Notes under the pieces: generated by a model
Told to the model about the DNA's origin: nothing
What the model saw: only the letters and a program-made list of their open reading frames with translations
Databases searched by the model: none
Source: Bifidobacterium sp. B4142
GTDB lineage: Bacteria; Actinomycetota; Actinomycetes; Actinomycetales; Bifidobacteriaceae
Length of the DNA stretch: 64,000 nucleotides
NCBI RefSeq assembly: GCF_026537325.1
Contig: NZ_JAFNMJ010000005.1
Location: 87,399-151,398 of the forward strand
Reading direction: 5' to 3'
Part shown: positions 9,155-18,279 of the stretch, piece by piece
Layout of the letters: each line of letters starts with the position of its first letter
Numbering within the stretch: the first letter of the stretch is position 1
Program-made: the position numbers and the translations under genes

Positions 9155-10417
9155 TCAGGAAGACTTCTGGCCATACAGGCTGTTGAAGGAGGTCTTGACC
9201 TGATCGGCAGCGGCCTGTGCAGTCAGCTGACCGGTCAGCAGACCATCGGTCGACTTGGCCAGAGTGTTGTACATGCCGTTGGGCAGGTACTTGCGGTCGA
9301 AGAAGGGGACTAACTTGGTCTTCTTCTTGTTGACCCAGTAGTCGTATGTCGGCTCAAACTGCCCCAGCGCGGACTTGACGCCGGTCAGGGCCGAATCGTT
9401 CATGCTCACGTCTACCAGCTTCTGCAGGTTTTCAGGCTCGGCCATGAAGTCGATGAACTTCAATGCCGCGTCCTTGTTTTTGCTGGTCTTGGAGACGCCG
9501 AAGGTCAGGGTGTCCTCGCCTGTAGAGAAGTAGGGTCTGCCGACTTCTGCAGGAACCGGCATCATGCCCAGCTTGACCTTGGGATTGTAGGACTGGATCA
9601 GCTGGGAGCTGCCGTTGGCGCGGAAGGAGAAGCCGACCTTGTCCTGGGCCATCAGCCTGGATATGTCATCCTGGGAGGCGGAAGTGTAATCCACATTGAA
9701 CCAGCCGTCCTTGGCCCACTTGGCCACCCTGGAGGTGTACTTCTCGTAGACTGCGGTATCGAACTTGCCGGCAGAAAGGTCCTTGAGCTGGCTGTCGTCG
9801 TACATGCCCGGAAGCATGTAGTCGGCGATGTCGCCATTGGGACCCGCATCCTTGTTGGAGGAGATGAGCGGGGTGTACCCGGCGGCCTTGAGCTTGGTGC
9901 AGGCCTGCTCAAAGGCGTCCCAGGTGTCGATGGACTTGGGATCGATGCCGACCGCATCCAGAACCGTTTGGTTGTACATGATGCCAGACACTTGAATATC
10001 AGCAGGAAGGGCGTAGAATCTGCCGTCCTTGGTCTTGAAGACATCGTTGCCTATCGGCTTGAGCCGCTTGGCCCAGGGCCTGTTCTGCAGAGGCTCAAGA
10101 AAGTTGCCGTACCGGTCGCGCGACCAGCCGTGGGTGTTCCATATGTCCGGAGGGTTGTGGCCCGCTAGACGAACCTTGATGTCGTTCTCGTTGTTGTTGG
10201 TGCCAGGAACCATCTTGATGGCGATGTCTGGATTCTTTGCCTCGAACTTCTTGCCCAGGCCCTGAAGAGCCTTGAGCTGGGGGGTCCCCGTCGACTGCAT
10301 GGTCATGAATTCCACGGTCTTCTTGCCCCCGGAGGAGGAAGAGCCGCAGGCAGCCAATGAGGTTATTGCCATAGCGCAGCAGATGCCGACCGCCGCCACC
10401 GTCTTGATCTTGTTCAT
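9155..10417 (-). CDS. Sugar ABC transporter substrate-binding lipoprotein
   Basis: A family-1 extracellular solute-binding protein of 420 residues. The start at 10417 (MNKIKT) is chosen because GAAGGAG precedes it and it gives a short lipoprotein signal peptide ending in LAAC (lipid-modified C24). The mature part has typical sugar-binding features ('WDAFEQACTKLKAAGYTP', late aromatic-rich segment). It is the first gene of the minus-strand operon and has a strong promoter at 10489-10516. Function is capture of an oligosaccharide, probably an alpha-galactoside given the GH36 enzymes downstream; the ligand is not proven. Confidence 0.93.
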   Translation of the reverse strand: MNKIKTVAAVGICCAMAITSLAACGSSSSGGKKTVEFMTMQSTGTPQLKALQGLGKKFEAKNPDIAIKMVPGTNNNENDIKVRLAGHNPPDIWNTHGWSRDRYGNFLEPLQNRPWAKRLKPIGNDVFKTKDGRFYALPADIQVSGIMYNQTVLDAVGIDPKSIDTWDAFEQACTKLKAAGYTPLISSNKDAGPNGDIADYMLPGMYDDSQLKDLSAGKFDTAVYEKYTSRVAKWAKDGWFNVDYTSASQDDISRLMAQDKVGFSFRANGSSQLIQSYNPKVKLGMMPVPAEVGRPYFSTGEDTLTFGVSKTSKNKDAALKFIDFMAEPENLQKLVDVSMNDSALTGVKSALGQFEPTYDYWVNKKKTKLVPFFDRKYLPNGMYNTLAKSTDGLLTGQLTAQAAADQVKTSFNSLYGQKSS

Positions 10418-10488
10418 CAACCACTCCTTCGTAGGTTGCTTCTTCGCCGAACACGTTCCGAGAGAACCTGAACTCATTCGTGATTCTT

Positions 10489-10516
10489 AATATACACGAG
10501 TAGATTCGTCTGTCAA
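10489..10516 (-). promoter_or_regulatory. Promoter of the first alpha-galactoside operon with candidate LacI operator
   Basis: On the minus strand TTGACA (10511-10516), a 16-base spacer and TATATT (10489-10494) form a near-consensus sigma-70-type promoter. The 11-mer CGAGTAGATTC (10497-10507) lies inside the spacer and recurs at 10675-10685 in the lacI promoter, so it is a good candidate operator. A separate palindrome GAACACGTTC is at 10449-10458 in the 5' leader. The rest of 10418-10742 contains only this divergent control region. Confidence 0.65.
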
Positions 10517-10656
10517 ATATCTGACGCTGGTTGCCCGAACAGTTGCTTTTGAGGAAAAACGCACCCGCAACGGCTGGTTTTTTGGTGCTATTTACCTTGA
10601 TTTTTCAGCCTTAGCAAGACATGTGCAGACAGATCAATAATGGTGCTCAACCGGGT

Positions 10657-10684
10657 TTGACGGCAATATCAATTCGAGTAGATT
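10657..10684 (+). promoter_or_regulatory. Promoter of the divergent lacI-type gene with second operator copy
   Basis: TTGACG (10657-10662), a 16-base spacer and TAGATT (10679-10684) form a plausible promoter about 60 bases before the regulator gene. The shared 11-mer (10675-10685) covers the -10 element, which suggests autoregulation by the LacI-family protein. Confidence 0.55.
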
Positions 10685-10742
10685 CCCTATTCCGGGTAGC
10701 ATAAATTGAGACTGGCGAATAGGCAGATGGGAACGAACTCTG

Positions 10743-11756
10743 ATGGCTGCAAACAACAAGGATCACCGACAACGCAAAAGGGCCACGCGCACGGATGTGG
10801 CCAAGCTGGCTAATGTCTCCACAGCCGTGGTCAGCTACGTATTCAACAATGGGCCCAGGGCTGTGGCTCCGAACACATCCAAGCGGGTGCGCGAGGCGGC
10901 GAAGCTGCTGAACTACCACCCCAACCCCACGGCGCGCGCCCTGCGCACCGGCTATTCCAAGATGCTGGGGGTCATTGTGCCGGATTCTTCCAACCCATTC
11001 AGCGCCGGCATCTACGACGAGCTGCAGACGGTGGCCATGCGGCGGGGATACTCGGTTCTCTTCATGAACGTGCGCAGCGACCCCGAATTGGAGGAGCAGG
11101 CCATCAGACAGCTGCTGGAGCGCAACGTCGATGCCATTTTCCTCTCATCCTCACGCAGCTACGCACAGCTGAGCATGGCTCATCTCGAGGAGAGTCGCTT
11201 CGTCTTCATGGACCAGCCCAACCGGGTGAGCAATGCCAAGAGCGTGTCGACCGATTTCTTCCACTCTGGCCTGACCGCCACCCAACACCTGATCAAGCAC
11301 CGGCACTGCAGCGTCGACATGCTCTTCGGCGGCTCCCCCGACGACCGGGGCGACGCCCGCATCCAGGGCTGGTATGCGGCCCATCAGAACGCCAACCTTC
11401 CCGCCGGCAGGATTCGCCAGGCCTTCTTCACACGCGAGGGCGGCTACCGCGCCACCTTGGACCTGATTGACAGCGGCAGACCACCCCAGGCCATCTTCGC
11501 CGGATCGGACCTGGAGGCCATGGGTGCTTTGCGAGCCCTGCATGAACGCGGGCTGCGCATTCCCGAGGATGTAGCCATCGTCTCCTTTGACGGCACCATC
11601 GACTCCCTCTACACCTGGCCTCAGCTGACCACCATGCAGCAGGACACTGCGAAAATTGCCGCCTGCGCCATCAATGCGGCCTTGGAGCCGGACCAGGTCC
11701 CCGACGTGCAGATCATCAAGGCGGATCTAGCCATCCGTCACTCCTGTGGCTGCTGA
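10743..11756 (+). CDS. LacI-family transcriptional regulator of the alpha-galactoside locus
   Basis: A 337-residue repressor-type protein. Residues about 13-70 form the LacI helix-turn-helix and hinge ('TRTDVAKLANVSTAVVSYVF', 'LNYHPNPTARALRTG'). The rest is the periplasmic-binding-like sensor domain, with 'SNPFSAGIYDELQ' and 'FAGSDLEAMGALRALHERGLRIPEDVAIVSFDG'. It is transcribed away from the transport/GH36 operon, with a common 11-mer in both promoters. It most likely represses the operon and itself until the sugar is present. The ATG has only a weak upstream ribosome site. Confidence 0.92.
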   Translation: MAANNKDHRQRKRATRTDVAKLANVSTAVVSYVFNNGPRAVAPNTSKRVREAAKLLNYHPNPTARALRTGYSKMLGVIVPDSSNPFSAGIYDELQTVAMRRGYSVLFMNVRSDPELEEQAIRQLLERNVDAIFLSSSRSYAQLSMAHLEESRFVFMDQPNRVSNAKSVSTDFFHSGLTATQHLIKHRHCSVDMLFGGSPDDRGDARIQGWYAAHQNANLPAGRIRQAFFTREGGYRATLDLIDSGRPPQAIFAGSDLEAMGALRALHERGLRIPEDVAIVSFDGTIDSLYTWPQLTTMQQDTAKIAACAINAALEPDQVPDVQIIKADLAIRHSCGC

Positions 11757-11904
11757 TACGACAAACTATCCAAACCATGGATAATATCCAGAGCTTTTCA
11801 TCAATACAGACCTGCAACATATACCAAAAAGACGCTGGCATCATCACCGCAAAGGCAATAGACGCCAGCGCCTTCTCAGACTCTGTTCAGGCTCAGACGC
11901 AGGG

Positions 11905-13656
11905 TCAGGCCCCAATCAGATCCAGCATTTCAGGTACGGACTTCTTGCCGAACTCCACGGTCTCCTGTCCGTCCTTGCGGATCACAATGCAGGGGACGCT
12001 CATGACCTGGTATTGATCCTTCAGCTCAGGGAAGCGGGCCAGGTCGTAAGCCTCGGCGCGCACCTTGCCGTTCTGGGCCGCCACCCGCTGGGCGGACAGG
12101 ACCGTAGTCGGGCACATGGTGCAGGTCAGGGAGACCAGCATCATCACGTCCACCCGGTCCTTGATGGCATCGATCCGGTCCGAGGTGGGCTGATCAACCT
12201 GCTGCCCGGGGCCCGCCGCATTGTAGAGGGCCAGGACGAAGGAGTTGAACTCGTGGCCGCTGGGCACGCCATGGAAGGCCAATCCGGTCGGCTGGGAGAC
12301 GCCCTGGTCGTCCAGCCGGCAGATGCGCACGCTGGGACGTGCATCAGGCAGGTCGCTGGAGGGATCGTAGTCCTTGCTGTCCTCGTCCGTGCGGGAGTCG
12401 ACCCTGACGGTCAGCTTGCCGTCGGAGAGCCCGACCAGCTCATCCACGAAGGCCTCCAGCTCCTTGGAGACCTGGCTGCCGTCCAGATCCAGGGCCAGCT
12501 CCAGCTTTCCGGTCATCTTGCCGAAGACCATGCCCAGCTGTTTGCGGATGTCCGGCCCGAAGAAGCCGGAGGTCTTGGCCAGGGCCTGGCCGTCCTCCTG
12601 GGCCACAGGCGCGGGCGAGGTGCCCGAGGCCAGGGCGGAGTTCTCGGCCTGCCGCTCGGAACGGGCGTAGGGGGAGTCCTCGGGCCGCGGCGGCACCAGG
12701 CCGGTCTTGTCCGACATGTTGGAGGCGTAGCGCTCCAGCTCCACGGCGGCCACAGCCCCATCGGAGGCGGCGGTGATGACCTGCCGCAGGTTCTTGACCC
12801 GCAGATCCCCGGCGGCGTAGATGCCTGGCACCGAGGTCTCCAGGTAGTCGTGGGTCAGCACGTACCCGTGGTCATCCAGATCCACCACGCCCTTGAGCAT
12901 GCCGGTCTGGGGCACGTAGCCAGCGAAGACGAAGACGCCAAAGGTGCCGCCATCCTGGGGCTTCCAAGTGGTGGTCTGCCCGCTCTTGCGGTCCAGGATA
13001 GCGGCCTCGACCAGCCCGCCGGGGCCAGCGGAGACTCCCTTGAGCTCGGTGGAGTAATGAATCTCGATCTTGTCGTTCTTCCGGGCCTCGTCAGCCACGG
13101 CAGCATCGCAGGTGAAGTCCTCCTCGCGCACCAGCAGGGTCACCTTGGTGGCGTACTTGGTCAGGAAGACCGACTCCTCAGCGGCTGCGAACCCGCCGCC
13201 GACCACCAGGACCTCGCGCCCGGTGAAGAACTCGCCATCGCAGGTGGCGCAGTAGGCCACACCGCGGCCCGCATACTCCTGCTCGCCCTGGAAGCCTATC
13301 TTGCGGGGGCTGGCGCCGGTGGCGATCAGGATGCCGAAGGTGCGCAGGTCGCCCCGAGAGGTGTGGACCACCTTGATGTCGCCCTGGGCCTCGATACCTG
13401 TGGCCTCGGCGCTCATGAACTCGGCTCCAAAGTTCTGGGCCTGCTGGCGCATGGTATCGGTCAGCCTGCGGCCATCAGTGCTGGCCACGCCCGGGTAGTT
13501 GACCACGTCGGCCGTGATGGTGATCTGGCCGCCAAAGTCGTCCTTCTCCAGGATCAGGGTGCGATACCGCGCCCGGGCCAGATAGAGGCCTGCGCTCAGG
13601 CCTGCAGGACCACCGCCGATGACGACCACGTCATAGAGATTCTTGTCTTCCGTCAT
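11905..13656 (-). CDS. ahpF: AhpF-like peroxiredoxin reductase with C-terminal thioredoxin-fold domain
   Basis: A 583-residue flavoprotein (start at MTEDKN, GGAAGAGG upstream). The N-terminal half is a thioredoxin-reductase module: FAD site GGGPAGL (about 14-20), redox CATC (C136/C139) and an NAD(P)H site around VVGGGFAAAEE. The C-terminal half resembles the AhpF tandem-thioredoxin domain, with CTMC (about C512/C515) and a cis-Pro SVPC segment. In classical AhpF the thioredoxin-fold domain comes first, so the order here is swapped. It should pass electrons from NAD(P)H to AhpC, encoded just upstream. A terminator-like hairpin separates the two genes. The symbol is by function; some databases would call it a TrxB-like oxidoreductase. 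Confidence 0.85.
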   Translation of the reverse strand: MTEDKNLYDVVVIGGGPAGLSAGLYLARARYRTLILEKDDFGGQITITADVVNYPGVASTDGRRLTDTMRQQAQNFGAEFMSAEATGIEAQGDIKVVHTSRGDLRTFGILIATGASPRKIGFQGEQEYAGRGVAYCATCDGEFFTGREVLVVGGGFAAAEESVFLTKYATKVTLLVREEDFTCDAAVADEARKNDKIEIHYSTELKGVSAGPGGLVEAAILDRKSGQTTTWKPQDGGTFGVFVFAGYVPQTGMLKGVVDLDDHGYVLTHDYLETSVPGIYAAGDLRVKNLRQVITAASDGAVAAVELERYASNMSDKTGLVPPRPEDSPYARSERQAENSALASGTSPAPVAQEDGQALAKTSGFFGPDIRKQLGMVFGKMTGKLELALDLDGSQVSKELEAFVDELVGLSDGKLTVRVDSRTDEDSKDYDPSSDLPDARPSVRICRLDDQGVSQPTGLAFHGVPSGHEFNSFVLALYNAAGPGQQVDQPTSDRIDAIKDRVDVMMLVSLTCTMCPTTVLSAQRVAAQNGKVRAEAYDLARFPELKDQYQVMSVPCIVIRKDGQETVEFGKKSVPEMLDLIGA

Positions 13657-13717
13657 GAATGCCTCTTCCGAAGGAATGCACGGATGTGCTGGTGTTGGAT
13701 ACTGGTCGTGAATACAG

Positions 13718-13759
13718 AAAAGGGAACCCGCCCTGGTCGCTTCCGATCGGCGAGTTCCC
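13718..13759 (-). terminator. Intrinsic terminator after ahpC
   Basis: On the minus strand an 11-bp stem (13722-13732 with 13749-13759, one G-U pair) is followed by TTTTC. It lies between ahpC and the ahpF-like gene, so the two can be expressed at different levels. Confidence 0.7.
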
Positions 13760-13777
13760 GATATTGGCAGCTGCAGA

Positions 13778-14341
13778 TCAGAGCTGACCGACCAGATCCA
13801 GGCTGGGCTCAATGGTGTCCTCGCCGGGCTCCCACTTGGCAGGGCAGACCTGATCGCCGTGCTCGTAGACGAACTGGGAGGCCTGAACGCGGCGCAGCAG
13901 CTCGTCGGCGTTGCGGCCCACGTTGGAGGAGATGACCTCGTAGGCCACGACCTTGCCTTCAGGGGTCAGAATGAAGTCGCCGCGCTCGGCCTTGCCCTCA
14001 GCCTCATTGTAGGTCTGCAGGTCCTTGGCCAGGGTTGCGGTCGGATCGGCCAGCATGGGGTACTGGACCTTGGCGATCTTCTCGTTGGCCTCGTGCCAGG
14101 CCTTGTGGACGAACTCAGTGTCACAGGAGACGGAGTAGATCTCGCAGCCGATCTTCTTGAAGTCCTCGTACTTGCTGGCCAGATCCTCCAGTTCGGTGGG
14201 GCAGACGAAGCTGAAGTCCGCAGGGTAGAAGAAGAGCAGGGACCAGTGTCCCAGCAGATCCTTCTTGGAGACCGGGAAGGTCTTGTTATCCTGGTAGGCC
14301 TGCGTGGTGAACTCAGTCAATTCGTGCTGAAGCTGTGACAT
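13778..14341 (-). CDS. ahpC: Alkyl hydroperoxide reductase AhpC, typical 2-Cys peroxiredoxin
   Basis: A 187-residue peroxiredoxin of the usual length. The peroxidatic cysteine is C47 in 'FYPADFSFVCPTE' and the resolving cysteine is C166 in 'DQVCPAKW'. It reduces H2O2, alkyl peroxides and possibly peroxynitrite, and is re-reduced by the neighbouring AhpF-like flavoprotein. GAAAGGA precedes the ATG. It is divergent from the CNNM/CBS gene. The pair is an oxygen-defence unit, of interest in a family usually regarded as anaerobic. Confidence 0.96.
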   Translation of the reverse strand: MSQLQHELTEFTTQAYQDNKTFPVSKKDLLGHWSLLFFYPADFSFVCPTELEDLASKYEDFKKIGCEIYSVSCDTEFVHKAWHEANEKIAKVQYPMLADPTATLAKDLQTYNEAEGKAERGDFILTPEGKVVAYEVISSNVGRNADELLRRVQASQFVYEHGDQVCPAKWEPGEDTIEPSLDLVGQL

Positions 14342-14498
14342 GGGAAAATCCTTTCGGGAGCGTTGGGAACGTCGGCCTGAAGCCGAACCTGTCTCCGTAT
14401 TTCATGCTAGTCAGGAAGCACTGCATGGGGAAGACAGAGGTTCGCCGCTGGGGTGTGACATAGGGCACATGGGGCGTCCATACCCTAGCATTGAGGTT

Positions 14499-15884
14499 AT
14501 GGCATTATGGCTGAACATCCTGCTCATTCTCTTCTTCCTCCTGATCGGATCCGTCTTCTCGGGGACCGAGCTGGCGCTGGTCTCCCTGCGCGGATCGCAA
14601 CTGGAACAGATGGAGCAGCAGGACGCACGCGGCGCCCGGGTGGCCCGCATCGCCCGCGACCCCAATACCTTTCTTTCCGCTGTGCAGATCGGCGTGACAC
14701 TGACAGGCTTTCTCTCGGCCTCCTTCGGCGCATCATCCATCGCCCCCTACGTAGTGCCCGTCCTGACCGGGTGGGGAGTGCACGAGAGCCTGGCCGGCAC
14801 CCTGACCACAGTGATCCTGACCCTGATCATCTCCTACTGCTCCATAGTCATCTCCGAGCTGGTGCCCAAGCGGATCGCCATGCAGCGCACCGAGGCCATC
14901 GCCAGGGCCGTCGTCCCGGCCATCGACGTCTTCACCACCCTGTGCAGGCCGTTGATCTGGCTGATCGGCAAAAACACCAACCTCATCGTGCGCATCCTGG
15001 GCTTCGACCCCCAGCAGACCGACACCGAGGTCAGCGATGACGAGCTGCGGATGCTGGTCTCCTCCAACACCAACCTGAGCAAGGACGAGCGGATGATCCT
15101 GGGCGACGTCTTCGATGCCTCCGAGACCAGCGTGGCCGAGGTCATGCGCCCCCGGGCCGACGTGGTCTTCATCGCCGGAGACATGCCACTGCAGGAGGCG
15201 GTCGAATTCGTGCACGACGAGCCCTACTCGCGCTACCCGGTGACCGGACGCGACTTCGACGACGTGCTGGGCTTCGTCCACGTGCGCGACCTGATGGACG
15301 TGCGCAATCCCCAGGCCAAGACCGTGGCCGACGTAACCAGGCCCGGCATCGCCCTGCCCGGCACCTCCAAGCTCCTGCCCAGCCTGGAGAAGCTGCGCAA
15401 GAAAGGCATCCACCTGGCTGTGGTCATCGACGAGTACGGGGGCACCGACGGCATCGTCACCCTGGAGGACATGACCGAGGAGCTGGTAGGCGACATCCGC
15501 GACGAGTACGACCTGCCTGAGGAACAGAACCCGGCCCATCCCCAGGCAACCGCCTTCGTCAACGGCGTGGCCACGGTTGACGGCGGCATGACGATCGAGG
15601 ACTTCGCGGACCTGACCGGAATCGAGCTGGAGGACGGACCCTACGAGACCCTGGCCGGCTACTTCCTGGCCCAGACCGGGCGGATGGGGCAGGTGGGCGA
15701 CGTGGTCCACTCCGACGACGGATATGACATGGTGGTGACCAAGGTGGACGGGCGGCGCATCGAGACCATTGAGGTCAGGCGCCGGCGGGAGGCTGAGGGC
15801 CAGGCTGGCGATAATGACGAAGCCGGAGAAGACGAAGCGGATGAAGACAAGTCGAATCCCGAAGCAGGAGCAGGCCGGGAATAA
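14499..15884 (+). CDS. CNNM/HlyC-CorC family membrane protein with CBS domains
   Basis: A 461-residue protein from the ATG at 14499 (MALWLN). The longer frame from 14340 overlaps the divergent ahpC start and has no membrane-like N-terminus. Order: a CNNM/DUF21 domain with about three or four transmembrane helices (1-190), two CBS domains ('VMRPRADVVFI', 'RYPVTG', 'IVTLEDMTEELVGDIRDEYD'), then a CorC_HlyC C-terminal domain and an acidic tail (E/D/A rich). Relatives are linked to magnesium or other divalent-cation efflux; the 'hemolysin' name is historical. The start has only GAGG upstream and is moderately certain. Confidence 0.88.
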   Translation: MALWLNILLILFFLLIGSVFSGTELALVSLRGSQLEQMEQQDARGARVARIARDPNTFLSAVQIGVTLTGFLSASFGASSIAPYVVPVLTGWGVHESLAGTLTTVILTLIISYCSIVISELVPKRIAMQRTEAIARAVVPAIDVFTTLCRPLIWLIGKNTNLIVRILGFDPQQTDTEVSDDELRMLVSSNTNLSKDERMILGDVFDASETSVAEVMRPRADVVFIAGDMPLQEAVEFVHDEPYSRYPVTGRDFDDVLGFVHVRDLMDVRNPQAKTVADVTRPGIALPGTSKLLPSLEKLRKKGIHLAVVIDEYGGTDGIVTLEDMTEELVGDIRDEYDLPEEQNPAHPQATAFVNGVATVDGGMTIEDFADLTGIELEDGPYETLAGYFLAQTGRMGQVGDVVHSDDGYDMVVTKVDGRRIETIEVRRRREAEGQAGDNDEAGEDEADEDKSNPEAGAGRE

Positions 15885-16116
15885 CCAGAGCGGTTCTAAT
15901 CTGACTGAGATTGATTTGACCGAGGCTGGCCGTCAGCCTACGAGCATCCACGCTAGTCAAGGAAAAATGACTGTCAGCGTAGCCGATGGTCCGTGAATGA
16001 TTTCACTAGTTGATTCCCGCAAAATCCAAGCGTTTCCTTGCCTTTTCCTCTAGTCTGGAGATACAAGGTCGGGGCTGACCCGACCGCAGGCATAATTTCA
16101 TATTTAAGGAGCGATT

Positions 16117-16596
16117 ATGGCATTGAACTTTACCGTACCGGGACTCGACGAAGCGACCAGCGAGAAGGTCATCTCCATCCTGCAGAGCCGTCTGAGCCAG
16201 GAACAGGAGACTGCCCTGATTCTCAAGCACGCCCATTGGAACATGAAGGGCAAGGAATTCATCGGCATCCACGAGATGATGGATCCCGAGGTCGATTCGG
16301 TGCTGAACATGGCCGACGAAACCGCAGAGCGCATCGCCACCTTGGGCGGCTCCCCCGCCGGACGGCCCGACGACATCATGAAGAACCGCGACTGGGATGG
16401 CATCACCATGACCGGCCGCCAGGATGCCCTGGACTACCTGAAGGCCCTGGACACCTACTACACCACCTTCATCAAGCGCGACCGCGAGGCCATTGAGAAG
16501 CTGGACGACCTGGACATCGTCAGCTCCAACATCCTGCAGGACCACGTGCAGGAGCTGGAGCACTTCCAGTGGTTCATGCGCAGCCATCTGTTCTGA
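16117..16596 (+). CDS. dps: Dps-family ferritin-like DNA-protection / iron-storage protein
   Basis: A 159-residue protein of normal Dps length with ferroxidase-site residues in 'KHAHWNMKG', 'IHEMMDPEVDS' and 'MADETAERI'. It should form a dodecamer that oxidises and stores Fe2+, protecting DNA against peroxide. AAGGAG lies at good distance before the ATG, and a strong hairpin follows at 16655-16700. It stands alone, near the ahp genes, consistent with an oxidative-stress cluster. No regulator site was recognised in the 232 bases upstream. Confidence 0.93.
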   Translation: MALNFTVPGLDEATSEKVISILQSRLSQEQETALILKHAHWNMKGKEFIGIHEMMDPEVDSVLNMADETAERIATLGGSPAGRPDDIMKNRDWDGITMTGRQDALDYLKALDTYYTTFIKRDREAIEKLDDLDIVSSNILQDHVQELEHFQWFMRSHLF

Positions 16597-16654
16597 GTTA
16601 CTGAGTTACTCGATTTCTGAGCTCTGAGAGCTCATCGCCGCCTCCGATAGGCGG

Positions 16655-16700
16655 TATGCCAGCGGCCCTGCATCGTAAAAGGTGCAGGGCCGCTGGCATA
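16655..16700. terminator. Perfect 18-bp hairpin downstream of dps
   Basis: An 18-bp perfect inverted repeat (16655-16672 with 16683-16700) with a 10-base loop containing AAAA. The right arm is followed by 'actctttgg', with no long T-run. It is probably the dps terminator; its strength and symmetry are notable. Confidence 0.65.
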
Positions 16701-16812
16701 ACTCTTTGGACAAGATAGAATTGACATTTGGGAGACGGCCGGGCGCCGCCTCATGCCGGGAAGACTGGTCGGCCACGGAAGACCGAACCCTATCCGCCCG
16801 ACCAGGAGCATC

Positions 16813-18279
16813 ATGCCGCCCACGCCCACATTCCCAACATCTCAAATCAATCCACGTCGTCAGGACCCCGAACCATCAGACCCCCGACTTTCGAATTCTC
16901 AGCAGAATTCCAAGCCATCGAATGCCCAACCATCAAATCCACAGCGTGGGCAGGGCGGATCTGACAGGGACCAGCACAACAGACATCATCGTTCAAATTG
17001 TTTCGCAACCCTATCATCCTTGGCTGAAAACGATCGGATCACCGGGCCATTCATGATGGTCTGCGCAGTAGCCGGACTGATCCTGGCCAATCTGCCGAAG
17101 GCCGGGCCAGGCCTGAATGCGCTTGCCGCCTGGGTACCTCTGGATCTGCCGAGCGGGCTGAACCTGTCCTTGAAGGACTGGATACAGGACGGGCTGCTGA
17201 CCATATTCTTCCTGACCATGGGTCTTGACCTGCGCCAGGAAGCTGCCACGGGCACTCTGCGCGACCACAGGCAGGTCCTACTGCCCATGCTGGCCGCTCT
17301 AGGCGGTGTGGCCGTTCCGATCCTGATCTACTGCCTGCTCAACCTGGGCTCCCCCGCTGGTTTGCGTGGCTGGGCTGTCCCAACGGCCACCGATGTGGCC
17401 TTCTCCCTGGCGGCGCTGCAACTGCTTCTGCCCAAGGCCGGGCCCGCCCTGCAGGCCTTTTTGATGACCCTGGCCATCTTCGACGATCTGATTGGCGTCC
17501 TGCTGATAGCCCTGGGCTACTCCAGTTTGGGACAACAGAGCTGGCTGCTTGTCTGCCTAGCCGGCCTTGTGGTCTGGGCCCTGCTGGTCCGAGCGGTGAG
17601 CCGTTCCTCCCAACTCTGGAGACCGTTGATGCTGCTGTTCCTGTTGGGCGCCTTAGCGGGCGGACTTCTGGCCTGGTACGGCCTCTTCAAGGCTGGAATC
17701 CACCCAGTGTTGGCGGGAGTGGCGATGGGCCTATTGACCCCTGTGGCCAGGTCACGCGAGGCTGAACCATCCGGAGCAGAATCTACCGGGGCCAATCCAG
17801 CTGAGACCAAGACAATAGGAATTGAGCAGAGTTACTCCCGGGCACCATCGCCTGCCGAACAGTTGGATCGCCTGCTGACGCCTTTGAGCGCCCTGGTTGT
17901 CCTGCCCGTGTTTGCTTTCTTCTCGCTATCCATCTCCCTAGATCAGCTGGGGCCCGGACTGCTGACTGACCGCGTCTTTTGGGGCACCACGCTGGGACTG
18001 GCCTTGGGCAAACCCTTAGGAATCATGACCGTGGTGATCCTAGCAGGTCATTTGGGGCTACGGCGGCCTGCTGGCTCCACGACCGGGAACATGATCGGCC
18101 TCTGCCAGCTCTGTGGAATCGGCTTCACCATGTCTTTCTTGATCGCCAACCTGGCGTTCGCCGGATCCCCGCGCCTGAAGCCAGCACTGCTGGGCGTGCT
18201 GGCGGGATCGGTCCTGTCCGTGCTCATCGTGGCCGTCGGCACTATCCCCGGTCGACTGCGTTCCGCTAGGCACACATAG
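16813..18279 (+). CDS. nhaA: NhaA-type Na+/H+ antiporter
   Basis: A 488-residue antiporter from ATG 16813 (AGGAG four bases upstream; an earlier in-frame ATG at 16753 has no good site). Signature elements are 'VPTATDVAFSL' and the transport aspartates in 'LAIFDDLIGVLLIAL', plus about 11-12 helices. It exports Na+ in exchange for H+ for pH and salt homeostasis. The first 70 residues are a hydrophilic, Pro/Ser/Gln-rich extension absent from E. coli NhaA, and a low-complexity loop lies around residues 315-345, so the true start could be later (e.g. near the 'MMVCAVAGL' helix). Confidence 0.9.
   Translation: MPPTPTFPTSQINPRRQDPEPSDPRLSNSQQNSKPSNAQPSNPQRGQGGSDRDQHNRHHRSNCFATLSSLAENDRITGPFMMVCAVAGLILANLPKAGPGLNALAAWVPLDLPSGLNLSLKDWIQDGLLTIFFLTMGLDLRQEAATGTLRDHRQVLLPMLAALGGVAVPILIYCLLNLGSPAGLRGWAVPTATDVAFSLAALQLLLPKAGPALQAFLMTLAIFDDLIGVLLIALGYSSLGQQSWLLVCLAGLVVWALLVRAVSRSSQLWRPLMLLFLLGALAGGLLAWYGLFKAGIHPVLAGVAMGLLTPVARSREAEPSGAESTGANPAETKTIGIEQSYSRAPSPAEQLDRLLTPLSALVVLPVFAFFSLSISLDQLGPGLLTDRVFWGTTLGLALGKPLGIMTVVILAGHLGLRRPAGSTTGNMIGLCQLCGIGFTMSFLIANLAFAGSPRLKPALLGVLAGSVLSVLIVAVGTIPGRLRSARHT

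Noticed and set aside
12013-12100. Hairpin with GCTGGC/GCCAGC arms near 11833-11870 as terminator between lacI and ahpF-like genes
   Set aside because: Seven-base stem with a 24-base loop and no T-run; too weak to list as a feature.
12013-13935. 640-codon open frame on the + strand opposite the ahpF-like gene
   Set aside because: Antisense shadow of a GC-rich gene; low-complexity Gly/His/Gln-rich translation, while the minus strand shows full FAD and redox motifs.
14733-15710. 325-codon open frame opposite the CNNM/CBS gene
   Set aside because: Antisense shadow with His/Asp/Gly-rich, non-protein-like composition.
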